Source: Luteitalea pratensis
Lineage (GTDB): Bacteria > Acidobacteriota > Vicinamibacteria > Vicinamibacterales > Vicinamibacteraceae
DNA: 64,000 nt
Direction: 5' to 3'
Assembly: GCF_001618865.1 (NCBI RefSeq)
Contig: NZ_CP015136.1
Span: 6,979,001 to 7,043,000 of the forward strand
Part shown: positions 9,640 through 18,867 of the stretch, piece by piece
Layout of the letters: the number at the start of each line of letters is the position of its first letter
Position numbering within the stretch: the stretch's first letter is position 1
The notes under the pieces: model-generated
The model's database searches: none
Seen by the model: the letters and a program-made list of their open reading frames with translations, nothing else
Told to the model about the DNA's origin: nothing
Made by a program: the position numbers and the translations under genes

Positions 9640-11042
9640 CAGCCTCGCGCCTCCATCGCGTCGAGCAGGCGAGGGCCGAGCGAACCGACCGAGCCGGCGC
9701 CAAGCGTGACGATCAGATCCCCGGCGCGAGCGACCGCCGCGATCGACGCCGGCGCCTCCGGCAGCCCGCTCGTGACGTGGACGGGTCGGCCGCTGCGGCG
9801 CGTCACGGCCTCGGCCAGTACCTCGGATGTCACGCCTGGGATCGGGTCCTCACTCGCGGCGTAGATCGGCAGCAGGCAGACCTCGTCGGCCTGCGCGAGC
9901 ACGTCGGCGAACTCGTCCAGCAACCCGGCCGTGCGCGTGTAGCGATGCGGCTGGAACAGCAGCACGAGGCGCCGCGACCATGCCTCGCGGCAGGCCGCGA
10001 TCACGGCGGCAATCTCGGTCGGATGGTGCCCGTAGTCGTCGACGACGAGTACACCGGCCCGCTCGCCCACGACCTGCAGTCGTCGCTCCGCACCGCGGAA
10101 CTCCGCAAGGCCCGACACGATCCGATCGAAGGGCAAGCCGAGTTCCAGTCCGACGCCCACCGCGGCGAGCGCGTTGCGCAGGTTGTGACGACCCGGCACG
10201 TGCAGCACGAGCGTGCCGAGGCACTCGGTCGTCCCGGCACCGTGCGTGGCACGACGCCAGACCTCACATGTCGACGTTCCGTGACTCGTGCCGATCGCGC
10301 GCGCGCCGAGCATGGCCGCGTCGTTGTCGGTCGCGTAGGTGACGACGCGGCGCGTCATGCGCGGGATGAGCCCCGTCAGCACCGGGTCGTCGACGCCGAC
10401 GATCACCGCGCCGTCGAACGGCACCTTGTTGGCAAAGGCGACGAACGCGTCGAGCGCGGCCTCGAACGTGCCGTAGTGATCGAGGTGCTCGCGATCGACG
10501 TTGGTGATCACGCTGATCACCGGCGACAGTTTGAGGAACGAGCCATCGCTCTCGTCCGCCTCCGCGACGATGACGTCACCCTGCCCGAGGCGCGCGTTGC
10601 TGCCGAAGGCGCTGAGCCGGCCGCCGATGACGGCGGTCGGGTCGAGCCCGGCGCGCTCGAGCATCAGCGCCACCATCGACGTGGTGGTCGTCTTGCCGTG
10701 CGCGCCGCCGATGGCGATGCCGGTGCGGCGCAGGCGCATCAGCTCTGCCAGCATCTCGGCGCGGGCGATCACCGGCACGGCGCGACGCCTCGCCTCGACG
10801 ATTTCCGGATTGTCTGGGCGTGCGGCCGACGTGACCACGACCACGTCGGCGTCGCCGATGTTGTCGCCGGCATGCCCTTCGTGCACGCGCACGCCCATCC
10901 CCGCCAGGCGGCGCGTGATGTCGGTCGTACGGGCATCGGACCCGCTCACCTGGTAACCCAGGTTGACGAGCAGTTCGGCGATGCCGCTCATGCCGATGCC
11001 GCCGATGCCGACGAAGTGGACGCGACGCGTGGGCTCGGCCAT
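9639..11042 (-). CDS. murC: UDP-N-acetylmuramate--L-alanine ligase MurC
   Basis: Adds the first amino acid, L-alanine, to UDP-MurNAc in the cytosol using ATP. The product has 467 residues. The UDP-binding start reads VHFVGIGGIGMSGIAE, the ATP loop is GGAHGKTTTT (112-120), and the central Mur-ligase motifs EADESDGSF and TNVDREHLDHYG are present. The C-domain carries DDYGHHPTEI and FQPHRYTRT, both MurC hallmarks. It starts at ATG 11042, two bases after murG ends, and overlaps ftsQ by one base. Confidence 0.97.
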   Translation of the reverse strand: MAEPTRRVHFVGIGGIGMSGIAELLVNLGYQVSGSDARTTDITRRLAGMGVRVHEGHAGDNIGDADVVVVTSAARPDNPEIVEARRRAVPVIARAEMLAELMRLRRTGIAIGGAHGKTTTTSMVALMLERAGLDPTAVIGGRLSAFGSNARLGQGDVIVAEADESDGSFLKLSPVISVITNVDREHLDHYGTFEAALDAFVAFANKVPFDGAVIVGVDDPVLTGLIPRMTRRVVTYATDNDAAMLGARAIGTSHGTSTCEVWRRATHGAGTTECLGTLVLHVPGRHNLRNALAAVGVGLELGLPFDRIVSGLAEFRGAERRLQVVGERAGVLVVDDYGHHPTEIAAVIAACREAWSRRLVLLFQPHRYTRTAGLLDEFADVLAQADEVCLLPIYAASEDPIPGVTSEVLAEAVTRRSGRPVHVTSGLPEAPASIAAVARAGDLIVTLGAGSVGSLGPRLLDAMEARG

Positions 11043-11044
11043 GG

Positions 11045-12154
11045 TCAGTGGCTCCCCTGCATCAGCGTTTCGGCGCGAGCCGCGATCACGTCGGCTGCGT
11101 CGGGCCGCGCCAGGCCGCGCGCGCGCGTGGCCATGGCGTACCGGCGTTCATCGTCGGTCAGCAGTCCGCGCAGTTCCGCCGCGAGCCGTTCGCCGGTGAG
11201 GTCCTTCTCGTCGAGCATCACCGCGGCGCCCGCCGCCTCGAGCGTCCTGGCATTGGCGCGCTGGTGATCGTCGGTGGCCTGCGGAAACGGGATCAGGATC
11301 GCCACGCGACCGGCGGCCGTGAGTTCGGCCAGCGTGGTGGCGCCGGCCCGGCACACCACCACGTCGGCTTCCGCCATCTGTTGCGGCATGTCGCCGATGA
11401 AGGCGCGGACGTCGGCCGCGACTCCAGCGTCGGCATAGCCCGCCGTCACCGCTTCGAGATCACGTTCTCCCGTCTGGTGCACGATTGAACACGTGCCCGG
11501 TATCTCACGTACGTGCGCCGCTGCCGCCACCATCGCCTGATTGATCGCGTGTGCACCCTGTGAACCTCCGAAGACGAGCACCCTTCGTTCACCACCCGCG
11601 CCCGGCCGCGGTCCGACCGCGAGGAACGCCTCGCGCACCGGATTGCCGGACACGAACCCATGGCCATGGAAGAAGCGCAGAGTCGACTCGTAGGTGACGC
11701 CAGCGGCGTCCACCAGGCGGGCCAGCCAACGATTGGCCAGGCCCGGGGTCGCGTTCTGCTCGAGTAGGAGCGTAGGAATCCCGCGCGCCGCGGCGAGCGC
11801 GACGACCGGGCCGGAGCTGTAGCCCCCCACGCCGATCACGAGATTGGGGCGACGGCGTGACAGGACCTGCCAGGCGTCGAGCGCACTCAATGGCAGCAGT
11901 CCGACGCCACGGGCGACGGCGCCCGCGCTCTTGCCCTTCAATCCCGCGCTCCGGATCAGGTCCAGTTCGAAGCCCTCCTGCGGCACGATGCGTGCCTCGA
12001 TCCCGCGGGCGGTGCCGACGAAGGTCACCACGGCGCGGGGGTCCCGCTTCCTGAGTGCATGCGCCACGGCAATCCCGGGATACAGGTGTCCCCCGGTGCC
12101 GCCTCCGGCAATCACCACCTGTCGTGGCCGCGAGATGTCGGGGCGCGCGTCCAC
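11045..12154 (-). CDS. murG: Lipid II synthase MurG (GlcNAc transferase)
   Basis: Transfers GlcNAc from UDP-GlcNAc to lipid I on the inner face of the membrane, making lipid II. The 369-residue GT28 product shows both glycine loops of the family: GGGTGGHLYPG at 17-27, and GVGGYSSGP near 108. The UDP-binding C-domain has FGGSQGAHAIN and CRAGATTLAEL. The start is GTG 12154, inside the end of ftsW (overlap of a few bases, stop at 12159-12161), so the pair is probably coupled. Confidence 0.97.
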   Translation of the reverse strand: MDARPDISRPRQVVIAGGGTGGHLYPGIAVAHALRKRDPRAVVTFVGTARGIEARIVPQEGFELDLIRSAGLKGKSAGAVARGVGLLPLSALDAWQVLSRRRPNLVIGVGGYSSGPVVALAAARGIPTLLLEQNATPGLANRWLARLVDAAGVTYESTLRFFHGHGFVSGNPVREAFLAVGPRPGAGGERRVLVFGGSQGAHAINQAMVAAAAHVREIPGTCSIVHQTGERDLEAVTAGYADAGVAADVRAFIGDMPQQMAEADVVVCRAGATTLAELTAAGRVAILIPFPQATDDHQRANARTLEAAGAAVMLDEKDLTGERLAAELRGLLTDDERRYAMATRARGLARPDAADVIAARAETLMQGSH

Positions 12155-12158
12155 AGCC

Positions 12159-13277
12159 TCAGGATTCGATGGCCGCGTGCTGCGACACGTTGAGCAGGAT
12201 GCCGAGCCCGATCAGGTTGACCAGCATCGACGACCCGCCCGAACTCACGAACGGCAACGGCAGTCCCTTGGTCGGCAGCAGTCCCAGGACCACGCTGATG
12301 TTGATCAGGCCCTGCACCGCCATCATCGTCGTCAGGCCGACCGCCAGGAACGCACCGAAGCGATCCTGGGCGTTGGCGGCGATGCGAAGGCCGCGCCATG
12401 CGATGACGAGCAGCGCCAGCAGCACGGCGATCGCACCAGCAAGACCGGCCTCCTCGGAAATCACCGCGAAGATGAAGTCGGTGTGCGGCTCGGGCAGGAA
12501 CCGCAGCTTCTGCAGGCCCTCCATCAGGCCGCGACCCAACAGGCCGCCGGTGCCGACCGCGATCAGCGACTGGATGATCTGGAAGCCGCTGTCGAGCGGG
12601 TCGGCCCAGGGATCCAGGAATGCCAGCACGCGTGCACGACGGTATGGGACCAACCACACGAGCACGTAGAGTGCCGGCGTCGCGATCAGCGCGGAGAGGC
12701 CGATGTACTGCAAGCTCAGGCCCGCCGCAAACAGCATCGAGAACGCGACGATGCAGATCGAGACCGTGGTACCCAGATCGGGCTGATACAGGATCAGGAG
12801 CGCCATCGCGCCGAGCACCGATCCGACCGGCACCAACACGCTCTTCAGGTCGTTGATCCGCTCCATCCGGTGGCTCAGTCGCTGGGCCACGAACAGGATC
12901 ACTGCCAGCTTGGCGAACTCGGACGGCTGGATCCCGATGCTGCCGACGCCGAGCCAGCGCACCGCGCCCTTGACGTTGTGCCCGGCTCCGAGCAACTTCA
13001 TGGCCGCAAGGAGCAGCAGCGCGGCGAGCACGCCGCCGACGGCGGTGTTGATCACCGTCGGCTGCTGCCAGGCGCGATAATCGATGCGCATCACCACGAC
13101 CATCAGCAGCGATCCCACCAGTACCCACGTGGCCTGGCGGGCCATCAGCTGCACCGGAACGGAGGTGGCATCCATCGCCTTTCCCGCGAGCGCGCTGTAG
13201 ACCATCACTACGCTCACGCACACGAGGAAGAAGGCGGCTCCAAACAGCCACTTGTCTGACTTCAGCTTGCGAGCCAT
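12159..13277 (-). CDS. ftsW: SEDS peptidoglycan polymerase FtsW
   Basis: Membrane glycosyltransferase that builds septal glycan strands from lipid II together with the FtsI transpeptidase. The 372-residue product has about ten membrane helices and the SEDS hallmarks GVGSIGIQPSEFAKLA (near residue 109), LYQPDLGTT, HTDFIFAVISEEAGL and PLPFVSSGGSS near the C-terminus. It starts at ATG 13277. A 184-base gap with a long inverted repeat separates it from murD, the only large break inside the dcw cluster, so the second half could have its own transcription control. Confidence 0.96.
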   Translation of the reverse strand: MARKLKSDKWLFGAAFFLVCVSVVMVYSALAGKAMDATSVPVQLMARQATWVLVGSLLMVVVMRIDYRAWQQPTVINTAVGGVLAALLLLAAMKLLGAGHNVKGAVRWLGVGSIGIQPSEFAKLAVILFVAQRLSHRMERINDLKSVLVPVGSVLGAMALLILYQPDLGTTVSICIVAFSMLFAAGLSLQYIGLSALIATPALYVLVWLVPYRRARVLAFLDPWADPLDSGFQIIQSLIAVGTGGLLGRGLMEGLQKLRFLPEPHTDFIFAVISEEAGLAGAIAVLLALLVIAWRGLRIAANAQDRFGAFLAVGLTTMMAVQGLINISVVLGLLPTKGLPLPFVSSGGSSMLVNLIGLGILLNVSQHAAIES

Positions 13278-13324
13278 GACACTCCCCCTCTAAAGGCGCC
13301 ACATGCTGCGCCCGAAACCTTGGG

Positions 13325-13476
13325 GTGCGGAACGAGATGTGAGCAGCCAGCAGTCATCAGCAGACGTACGGGCCGAGACACCGACCTCGCAGACCGGGGC
13401 AGCCTGCGTTCCCAGCGGCCTGTTCTTGACCGCGTCACGCCTGCTGATGACTGCTCACTGCTCACCCGTTCCGCAC
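13325..13476. repeat. Inverted repeat with GTGAGCA/CAGTCATCAGCAG arms between murD and ftsW
   Basis: The left arm runs 13325-13363 and the right arm 13441-13476. Their ends match as reverse complements: GTGCGGAACG at 13325-13334 pairs with the end of murD, then GTGAGCAG and CAGTCATCAGCAG pair with the bases just beyond the murD stop. Only a few bases differ or are inserted. The right arm overlaps the last 15 bases of murD including the stop, so the left arm carries an inverted copy of the gene's 3' end. The loop is about 77 bases. Confidence 0.85.
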
Positions 13477-14856
13477 CTCCTCCTGGCCACCCGCGGCGGC
13501 CGCCAGCCGCGCCACGATGGCCTTGAACACGCGACCGCGATCGGCGTAGTCGCGAAACATGTCGAAGCTCGCGCACGCCGGCGCCAGCAGCACCACGCCG
13601 CCGTCGCGCCGTTGCGCGAGCGCGGTCACGACCGCGTCGTCCATCGAGGCCTCACGCGTCACCGGCACGAACGGCGACAACGCCTGCTCCACGAGCGGCG
13701 CGGCATCCCCGATTGCGACTACGGATCCGCGGCGCGCCCGCAGCGGCGGCCCGAGGCGCGCGAAGTCGCCGCCCTTGTACACGCCACCGACGATTGCCGT
13801 TACCGGTCCGTCGAATGCCTCGATGGCCATCGTCGCGGCGTCGACGTTGGTCGCCTTCGAGTCGTTGTAGAGCCGCGCTGCGCCGATCGTCGCGACGTAC
13901 TCCAGCGCGTGCTCGAGGCCCGCGAAGCCCTCGACCGCCCGGGTCATGTCGGCGCTTGACACTCCCGCCAGATCCGCCACGGCGCACGCGGCCATGACGT
14001 TGCCGAGCATGTGGCGCCCGGTGAGGCGAACGGCCGACACCGGCACCAGCGGCTCGACCCCCTCGCCCGAATGACGACGCGCAATCGCATCGCCGGCCAG
14101 GCCGATGCCGTCCTCGGCATGGAGGTCCGCGCCAAAGGTCACGATTTGCCCGCCACCCTTCGTCGCATGCGCACGGATGCGCGCAGCGCCGGCAGGTACC
14201 ACGGCCCAGTCCGCGGCCGTCTGGTTCTCGAAGATGCGTGCCTTGGCGCGCTCGTAGGCATCCTCGGTGACGTGTCGATCGAGGTGGTCCGGCGAGAAAT
14301 TGAGCCAGACCGCGACGTGCGGGTGATACCGCTCGATGGTCTCGAGCTGGAAGCTGCTGGTCTCGACGACGTGCCACGTCGACGGCGTGGACGCATCGAC
14401 CTGCGCCGACAGCGGCACACCGATGTTGCCGCCTACGAGCACCAGCTGCCCGGACGCCTCAATCATCCGGCCCACCAGCGTCGTCGTCGTCGACTTGCCC
14501 TTGGAGCCGGTGATCGCGATGATCGGCCCGGCCACGAACGAAGCGGCGAACTCCAGTTCGCCGATGACGCGTACTCCGCGGCCGCGCGCGGCCTGCAGCG
14601 GACCGACGTCGGCCGGCACGCCTGGGCTCACGACGACCAGGCTGGCGTCGACGGGCACGTCGTCAGGCATCGCACCGAGACAGAGCTCGACGCCGAGTGC
14701 CTGCAATTGGTCGCGTTCGGCCAGGTCCGCCTTGGCGTCGATCAGCGTCACGCTGCCGCCCTGCTGCATCACGAGACGGCTGGCTGCAAGGCCGCTGCGG
14801 CCCCCGCCCACCACCGCCACATGGCGCCCCGAGACGTCGTACGGGTTCGTCGTCAT
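13462..14856 (-). CDS. murD: UDP-MurNAc-L-alanine--D-glutamate ligase MurD
   Basis: Adds D-glutamate to UDP-MurNAc-L-Ala in the cytosol using ATP. The 464-residue product has an N-terminal Rossmann start (VAVVGGGRSGLAASRL), the ATP loop GSKGKSTTTT (117-126), NFSPDHLDRH and the C-domain motif YNDSKATNVDAA. ATG 14856 gives the normal length and overlaps the mraY stop as ATGA. Longer in-frame starts would read through mraY in the wrong frame. It is the last gene before the 184-base gap ahead of ftsW. Confidence 0.97.
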   Translation of the reverse strand: MTTNPYDVSGRHVAVVGGGRSGLAASRLVMQQGGSVTLIDAKADLAERDQLQALGVELCLGAMPDDVPVDASLVVVSPGVPADVGPLQAARGRGVRVIGELEFAASFVAGPIIAITGSKGKSTTTTLVGRMIEASGQLVLVGGNIGVPLSAQVDASTPSTWHVVETSSFQLETIERYHPHVAVWLNFSPDHLDRHVTEDAYERAKARIFENQTAADWAVVPAGAARIRAHATKGGGQIVTFGADLHAEDGIGLAGDAIARRHSGEGVEPLVPVSAVRLTGRHMLGNVMAACAVADLAGVSSADMTRAVEGFAGLEHALEYVATIGAARLYNDSKATNVDAATMAIEAFDGPVTAIVGGVYKGGDFARLGPPLRARRGSVVAIGDAAPLVEQALSPFVPVTREASMDDAVVTALAQRRDGGVVLLAPACASFDMFRDYADRGRVFKAIVARLAAAAGGQEEVRNG

Positions 14857-15938
14857 CGCAGCTTGAGGGTGGTGAGGCTGAACAGCGCGCAGACGATCGC
14901 GATGATCAGGAAGCGGGTGATGACCTTCGGCTCGCTCCAGCCAATGAGCTCGAAGTGGTGATGCAGCGGCGCCATCTTGAAGACGCGCCTGCCAGTCAGC
15001 TTGAACGAGGCAACCTGGATCACGACCGAGGCGGCCTCGAGCACGAAGACGCCGCCGACGATCACCAGCAGCAGCTCCTGCTTGATCAACAGCGCGACGG
15101 TGCCGATGGCGCCGCCGAGCGCCAGCGATCCCACGTCGCCCATGAAGATCTCGGCCGGGTAGGAGTTGTACCAGAGGAACCCGAGGCTGGCCCCAACCAG
15201 CGCGCCGCAGAAGATCGTGAGCTCGCCGGCAGGCGGGAACCGTACCAGCAGCAGGTATTGCGCGAGCACAGCGTGGCCGGTCACGTACGCCAGCGCAGTG
15301 AACGCCGCCGCCGCCACCGCGAAGGTGCTGATCGCCAGCCCGTCGAGTCCATCGGTCAGGTTGACGGCGTTGGACCACGCCACCAGCACGAACCCCGCGA
15401 AGGCGACGTAGAAGTAGCCCAGATCGGGAATCAGGTATTTGAAGAACGGAAAGATCAGCCGGGTGTTGTACAGGCCCTTGTCAGCCAGCACCAGCAGCAC
15501 CACGCCGACCGTCACCGCGACGACGATCTGGCCGCCCATCTTGTAGCGCGGCAGCAGGCCGTGGTGGTTGCGGCGCGTGATTTTCAGGTAATCGTCCGCG
15601 AACCCGATCGCGCCGAATGCCAGCGTCGAGAGGACGGCGATCCAGATGTACGCGTTGGTCAGGTCGGCCCAGAGCAACGTCGGGATGATCGAGGCCGCCA
15701 GGATCAGCAGTCCCCCCATGGTGGGCGTGCCGGCCTTGGGGCGATGGCTCTCGGGGCCCTCGTGGCGAATCACCTGCCCGATCTGGAACTCACGCAGCTT
15801 GCGGATCAGCACGCCCCCGAACGCCAGGCTGATGATCAGCGCGGTGATGCTCGCGGCTGCCGTGCGGAACGTGATGTACCGCGTGACGTTGAGGATCGAG
15901 TACGTGTCGTGGAGGCGATACAGGAGGTGGTACAGCAT
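14853..15938 (-). CDS. mraY: Phospho-MurNAc-pentapeptide transferase MraY
   Basis: Integral membrane enzyme that makes lipid I by joining phospho-MurNAc-pentapeptide to undecaprenyl phosphate. The 361-residue product has about ten membrane helices and the Mg/uridine motifs FADDYLK, NAVNLTDGLDGLA and the cytosolic loop MAPLHHHFELIGWSE. The ATG at 15938 shares one base with the murF stop (TGATG). The end overlaps murD by four bases, so murF-mraY-murD are translationally linked. Confidence 0.97.
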   Translation of the reverse strand: MLYHLLYRLHDTYSILNVTRYITFRTAAASITALIISLAFGGVLIRKLREFQIGQVIRHEGPESHRPKAGTPTMGGLLILAASIIPTLLWADLTNAYIWIAVLSTLAFGAIGFADDYLKITRRNHHGLLPRYKMGGQIVVAVTVGVVLLVLADKGLYNTRLIFPFFKYLIPDLGYFYVAFAGFVLVAWSNAVNLTDGLDGLAISTFAVAAAAFTALAYVTGHAVLAQYLLLVRFPPAGELTIFCGALVGASLGFLWYNSYPAEIFMGDVGSLALGGAIGTVALLIKQELLLVIVGGVFVLEAASVVIQVASFKLTGRRVFKMAPLHHHFELIGWSEPKVITRFLIIAIVCALFSLTTLKLR

Positions 15939-17329
15939 CAGTGCCCCCCCTCCGTCAGTGCCTGCACGACCGCTTCCATGCGGATGCCGCGCGAACCCTT
16001 GACGAGTACCGCGTCGCCTTCGCGCACCAGGTTGCGGGCCAGCGCCGCAGCCGCGGTGCTGTCGGCGACGTGATGCACGACGGCCGAACCGGCCTCGCTG
16101 GCCGCATCGGCGAGGGCACGCGCGGCCGACCCACCCACCGACACGATCACCGAGACGCCGAGTTCGGCTGCGGCCTTGCCGCATTCGGCGTGATAGCGGG
16201 CGCTGAAGTCGCCGAGCTCGAGCATCTCGCCGAGCATCGCGACGTGCCGGCCGGGGACGGTGGCGAGCGTCTGCAGCGCACGAGTGAGCGCGGACGGGCT
16301 CGAGTTGTACGCGTCGTCGATGACCACCCAGCCGCCCGGGGCGCGCACGACCTCGCCGCGGTGCGACGCGGGCACCAGACCGGCCACGCCGGCGACGATC
16401 TCGTTGGCGGGGATGCCGGCGACGAGCGCCACGGCGGACGCGGCGGCGATGTTGGCCAGATTGGCGCCACCGAGCAGGCGGGTCTCGATCGCGTGCACGT
16501 CGCCGCGCAGCGACAGTGTCGCGGCCGTGCCGTCGAGGCCGCGCGACTCGACCGCGCCGACGGTCACGTCGGCCGGAACACCGACTCCGAAGGTGACGAC
16601 TTCACCGGCAAAGCCCGCCGCTCTCGAGATGACGCGTGGGTCGCCCGCGTTGGCGACAAACAGGTCGCTGCTGCCGGCCCCTTCGAGGATCTCCTGCTTC
16701 GCCAGCGCGATGTCGTCGACCGACTCGAAGGAGCCGAGGTGCGCCTCGCCGACGTTGGTCCAGACGCGGACCTGCGGTTCGGCGATCGACACGAGCCGGC
16801 TGATCTCGCCGACGCCGCTCATGCCCAGTTCCATGACCGCGAACTGCGGCGCGGTGTGCAACTCGAACAACGACAGCGGCAGGCCGATGTGGTTGTTCAG
16901 GTTGCCACGGTTGCGAAAGGTCGTGAACCGCCGACCGAGCAGCGTCGCCGTGATTTCCTTGGTCGTGGTCTTGCCGGCGCTGCCGGTGATCGCCACCACC
17001 GTCGATCCCGCGCGACGCCGGATCACGCGAGCGGCTTCCTGCAGGCCGCGCAGCGTGTCTTCCACCACGATGACGGGCAGGTCGGTCGCCGTCACTGCTG
17101 CGGGATCGCTGACGACGACCCCGGCGGCGCCTCGTGCGATGGCCTGGGCCACGAACGCGTGCCCATCGAAGCGCGGTCCACGGAGGGCGACGTACAGGTC
17201 GCCAGGCGCGAGCGTGCGCGTGTCGATCGACAGCGTCGGCAACGGCCGCTCTTCGGCGCCATAACCGAGTACGCCACCGAACGCGTCGGCCATCTCGCGC
17301 GCGGTGAGGACGAACGGCACGCCGCTCAT
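15938..17329 (-). CDS. murF: UDP-MurNAc-tripeptide--D-Ala-D-Ala ligase MurF
   Basis: Completes the cytosolic murein precursor by adding the D-alanyl-D-alanine dipeptide. The 463-residue product has the ATP loop ITGSAGKTTTKE (115-123), the motif MELGMSGVGEI, NVGEAHLGSF and the C-domain IDDAYNSSPSAL. It starts at ATG 17329, overlapping the murE stop by four bases (ATGA). The ligase supplying D-Ala-D-Ala (ddl) is not encoded in this window. Confidence 0.97.
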   Translation of the reverse strand: MSGVPFVLTAREMADAFGGVLGYGAEERPLPTLSIDTRTLAPGDLYVALRGPRFDGHAFVAQAIARGAAGVVVSDPAAVTATDLPVIVVEDTLRGLQEAARVIRRRAGSTVVAITGSAGKTTTKEITATLLGRRFTTFRNRGNLNNHIGLPLSLFELHTAPQFAVMELGMSGVGEISRLVSIAEPQVRVWTNVGEAHLGSFESVDDIALAKQEILEGAGSSDLFVANAGDPRVISRAAGFAGEVVTFGVGVPADVTVGAVESRGLDGTAATLSLRGDVHAIETRLLGGANLANIAAASAVALVAGIPANEIVAGVAGLVPASHRGEVVRAPGGWVVIDDAYNSSPSALTRALQTLATVPGRHVAMLGEMLELGDFSARYHAECGKAAAELGVSVIVSVGGSAARALADAASEAGSAVVHHVADSTAAAALARNLVREGDAVLVKGSRGIRMEAVVQALTEGGH

Positions 17330-18867
17330 CGTGCGCTCCCCTGGCGGCGACGCAGTGCCGCACGCGCCACGGCAACGTCCTCGAACGGCAGGACGCGATC
17401 GCCGATGGTCTGCGTCGCCTCGTGGCCCTTGCCCGCGATGAGCACGAGGTCACCGGGCATCGCGTCGACCACGGCCCTGGTGATCGCCTCTTCGCGATCC
17501 ACGATGGCGAGCCACGGCGTCGACTGCACTGACGCCACCGTCTGACCCGCGTGCCGGGTCGGACGCTCCGGCTGTACCAGCCCCCGCTTGATGTCCTCGA
17601 TGATCGCCGCCGGATCTTCCGATCGCGGGTTGTCGGAGGTGAGGATCACCAGGTCACTGAGGCGTGCCGCCACCGCCCCCATCAGCGGACGCTTGCTGCG
17701 GTCGCGGTCACCACCGCATCCGAACACCGTCACGATGCGCTGCGGTGCGAGCGCGCGCGCGGTCTCCAGCAGGTTCTTCAGCGCGTCGTCGGTGTGCGCG
17801 TAGTCGACGATCACGCTGATGTCATCCTGGACGCGCGACACGAGCTCGAAGCGACCGGGCACGGCGGCCACGCCGGCGAGACCGTCGGCAATGGATGCCA
17901 GCGGCACCTGGAGACCGACACAGGCGGCGACGACGCCAAGCGCGTTGTAGGCGTTGGGCCGCCCGGGGAGCCGCATCCGCAGGCGCATCGGCCCTGCCGG
18001 CGTGCGCAGTTGGGCGTCGATGCCATCGAGGGTCAGGCTGAGCGAGGTGGGGCACACGTCGGCCTCACGCGTGAGCGCAAAGGTCACCGGGCGCCGCGCG
18101 ATCTCGAGCAGTCGGTCGCCCCGCGGATCGTCGAGGTTGATGGCCGCCGGGGCCTCGGGCGGGAGCATCTCGAACAGGCGACGTTTGGCGACGAAGTACG
18201 ACTCCATGTCGCCGTGGTAGTCGAGGTGGTCGCGCGTGAGGTTGGTGAAGATGGCGGCGCCGAAGCGCGTGAACGCCACCCGTTCGAGGTCGAGCGCGTG
18301 CGACGAGACTTCCATCGCGCAGGCGTGGCAGCCGGCGTCGGCCATCTCGCGCAGCAGCGCTTGGAGATCGGGCGCCTCCGGCGTGGTCCTCGCCGAGGCA
18401 CGCTCCCGCGACCCGACACGGTAACCAGTCGTGCCGATGCGCCCGCTCGTCCAGCCGCAGGCGTTGAAGATGCCTTCGAGCAGGTAGGTCGACGTCGTCT
18501 TGCCGTTGGTGCCGGTGACGCCGACAAGCAGCAGGCGCTCGCTGGGGTGCTGGTAGAACGTCGCGGCACAGGCCGCGAGCGCGACGCGACCCCGGTCGGC
18601 GACGATCCACGGCACGCCCGGGTCGCCCTCGGCGGCACGATCGGCGACGACCGCGATGGCGCCCTTCTCGATCGCCTGCGCCGCGTACGTCGTCCCCTCG
18701 CGCTGCGCACCGCGCAACGCCACGAACACCGCGCCGGGGGTCACGGCACGCGAGTCGTAGGCGATGCCCGTGACGTCGCGCGCAGCTGCGGCCCCGAGCT
18801 CGGGTACCTGCAGCGGCGTGAGTCTGGTGACGTCGGCGAGCAGCGCGCCGAGCGGCCGCGGGTTCAT
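17326..18867 (-). CDS. murE: UDP-MurNAc-dipeptide--meso-diaminopimelate ligase MurE
   Basis: Adds the third amino acid of the murein stem peptide. The 513-residue product has the ATP loop GVTGTNGKTTS (118-125), SSHALDLERV and TNLTRDHLDYHGDMESY. The specificity loop reads SDNPRSEDP, and this DNPR motif marks enzymes that use meso-diaminopimelate rather than lysine, so the wall is predicted to be DAP-type. It starts at ATG 18867 and shares one base with the ftsI stop. The end overlaps murF by four bases. Confidence 0.97.
   Translation of the reverse strand: MNPRPLGALLADVTRLTPLQVPELGAAAARDVTGIAYDSRAVTPGAVFVALRGAQREGTTYAAQAIEKGAIAVVADRAAEGDPGVPWIVADRGRVALAACAATFYQHPSERLLLVGVTGTNGKTTSTYLLEGIFNACGWTSGRIGTTGYRVGSRERASARTTPEAPDLQALLREMADAGCHACAMEVSSHALDLERVAFTRFGAAIFTNLTRDHLDYHGDMESYFVAKRRLFEMLPPEAPAAINLDDPRGDRLLEIARRPVTFALTREADVCPTSLSLTLDGIDAQLRTPAGPMRLRMRLPGRPNAYNALGVVAACVGLQVPLASIADGLAGVAAVPGRFELVSRVQDDISVIVDYAHTDDALKNLLETARALAPQRIVTVFGCGGDRDRSKRPLMGAVAARLSDLVILTSDNPRSEDPAAIIEDIKRGLVQPERPTRHAGQTVASVQSTPWLAIVDREEAITRAVVDAMPGDLVLIAGKGHEATQTIGDRVLPFEDVAVARAALRRRQGSAR

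Noticed and set aside
14857-15378. N-terminal extension of murD of 174 codons
   Set aside because: The added sequence is mraY in another frame; the ATG at 14856 gives a normal MurD.
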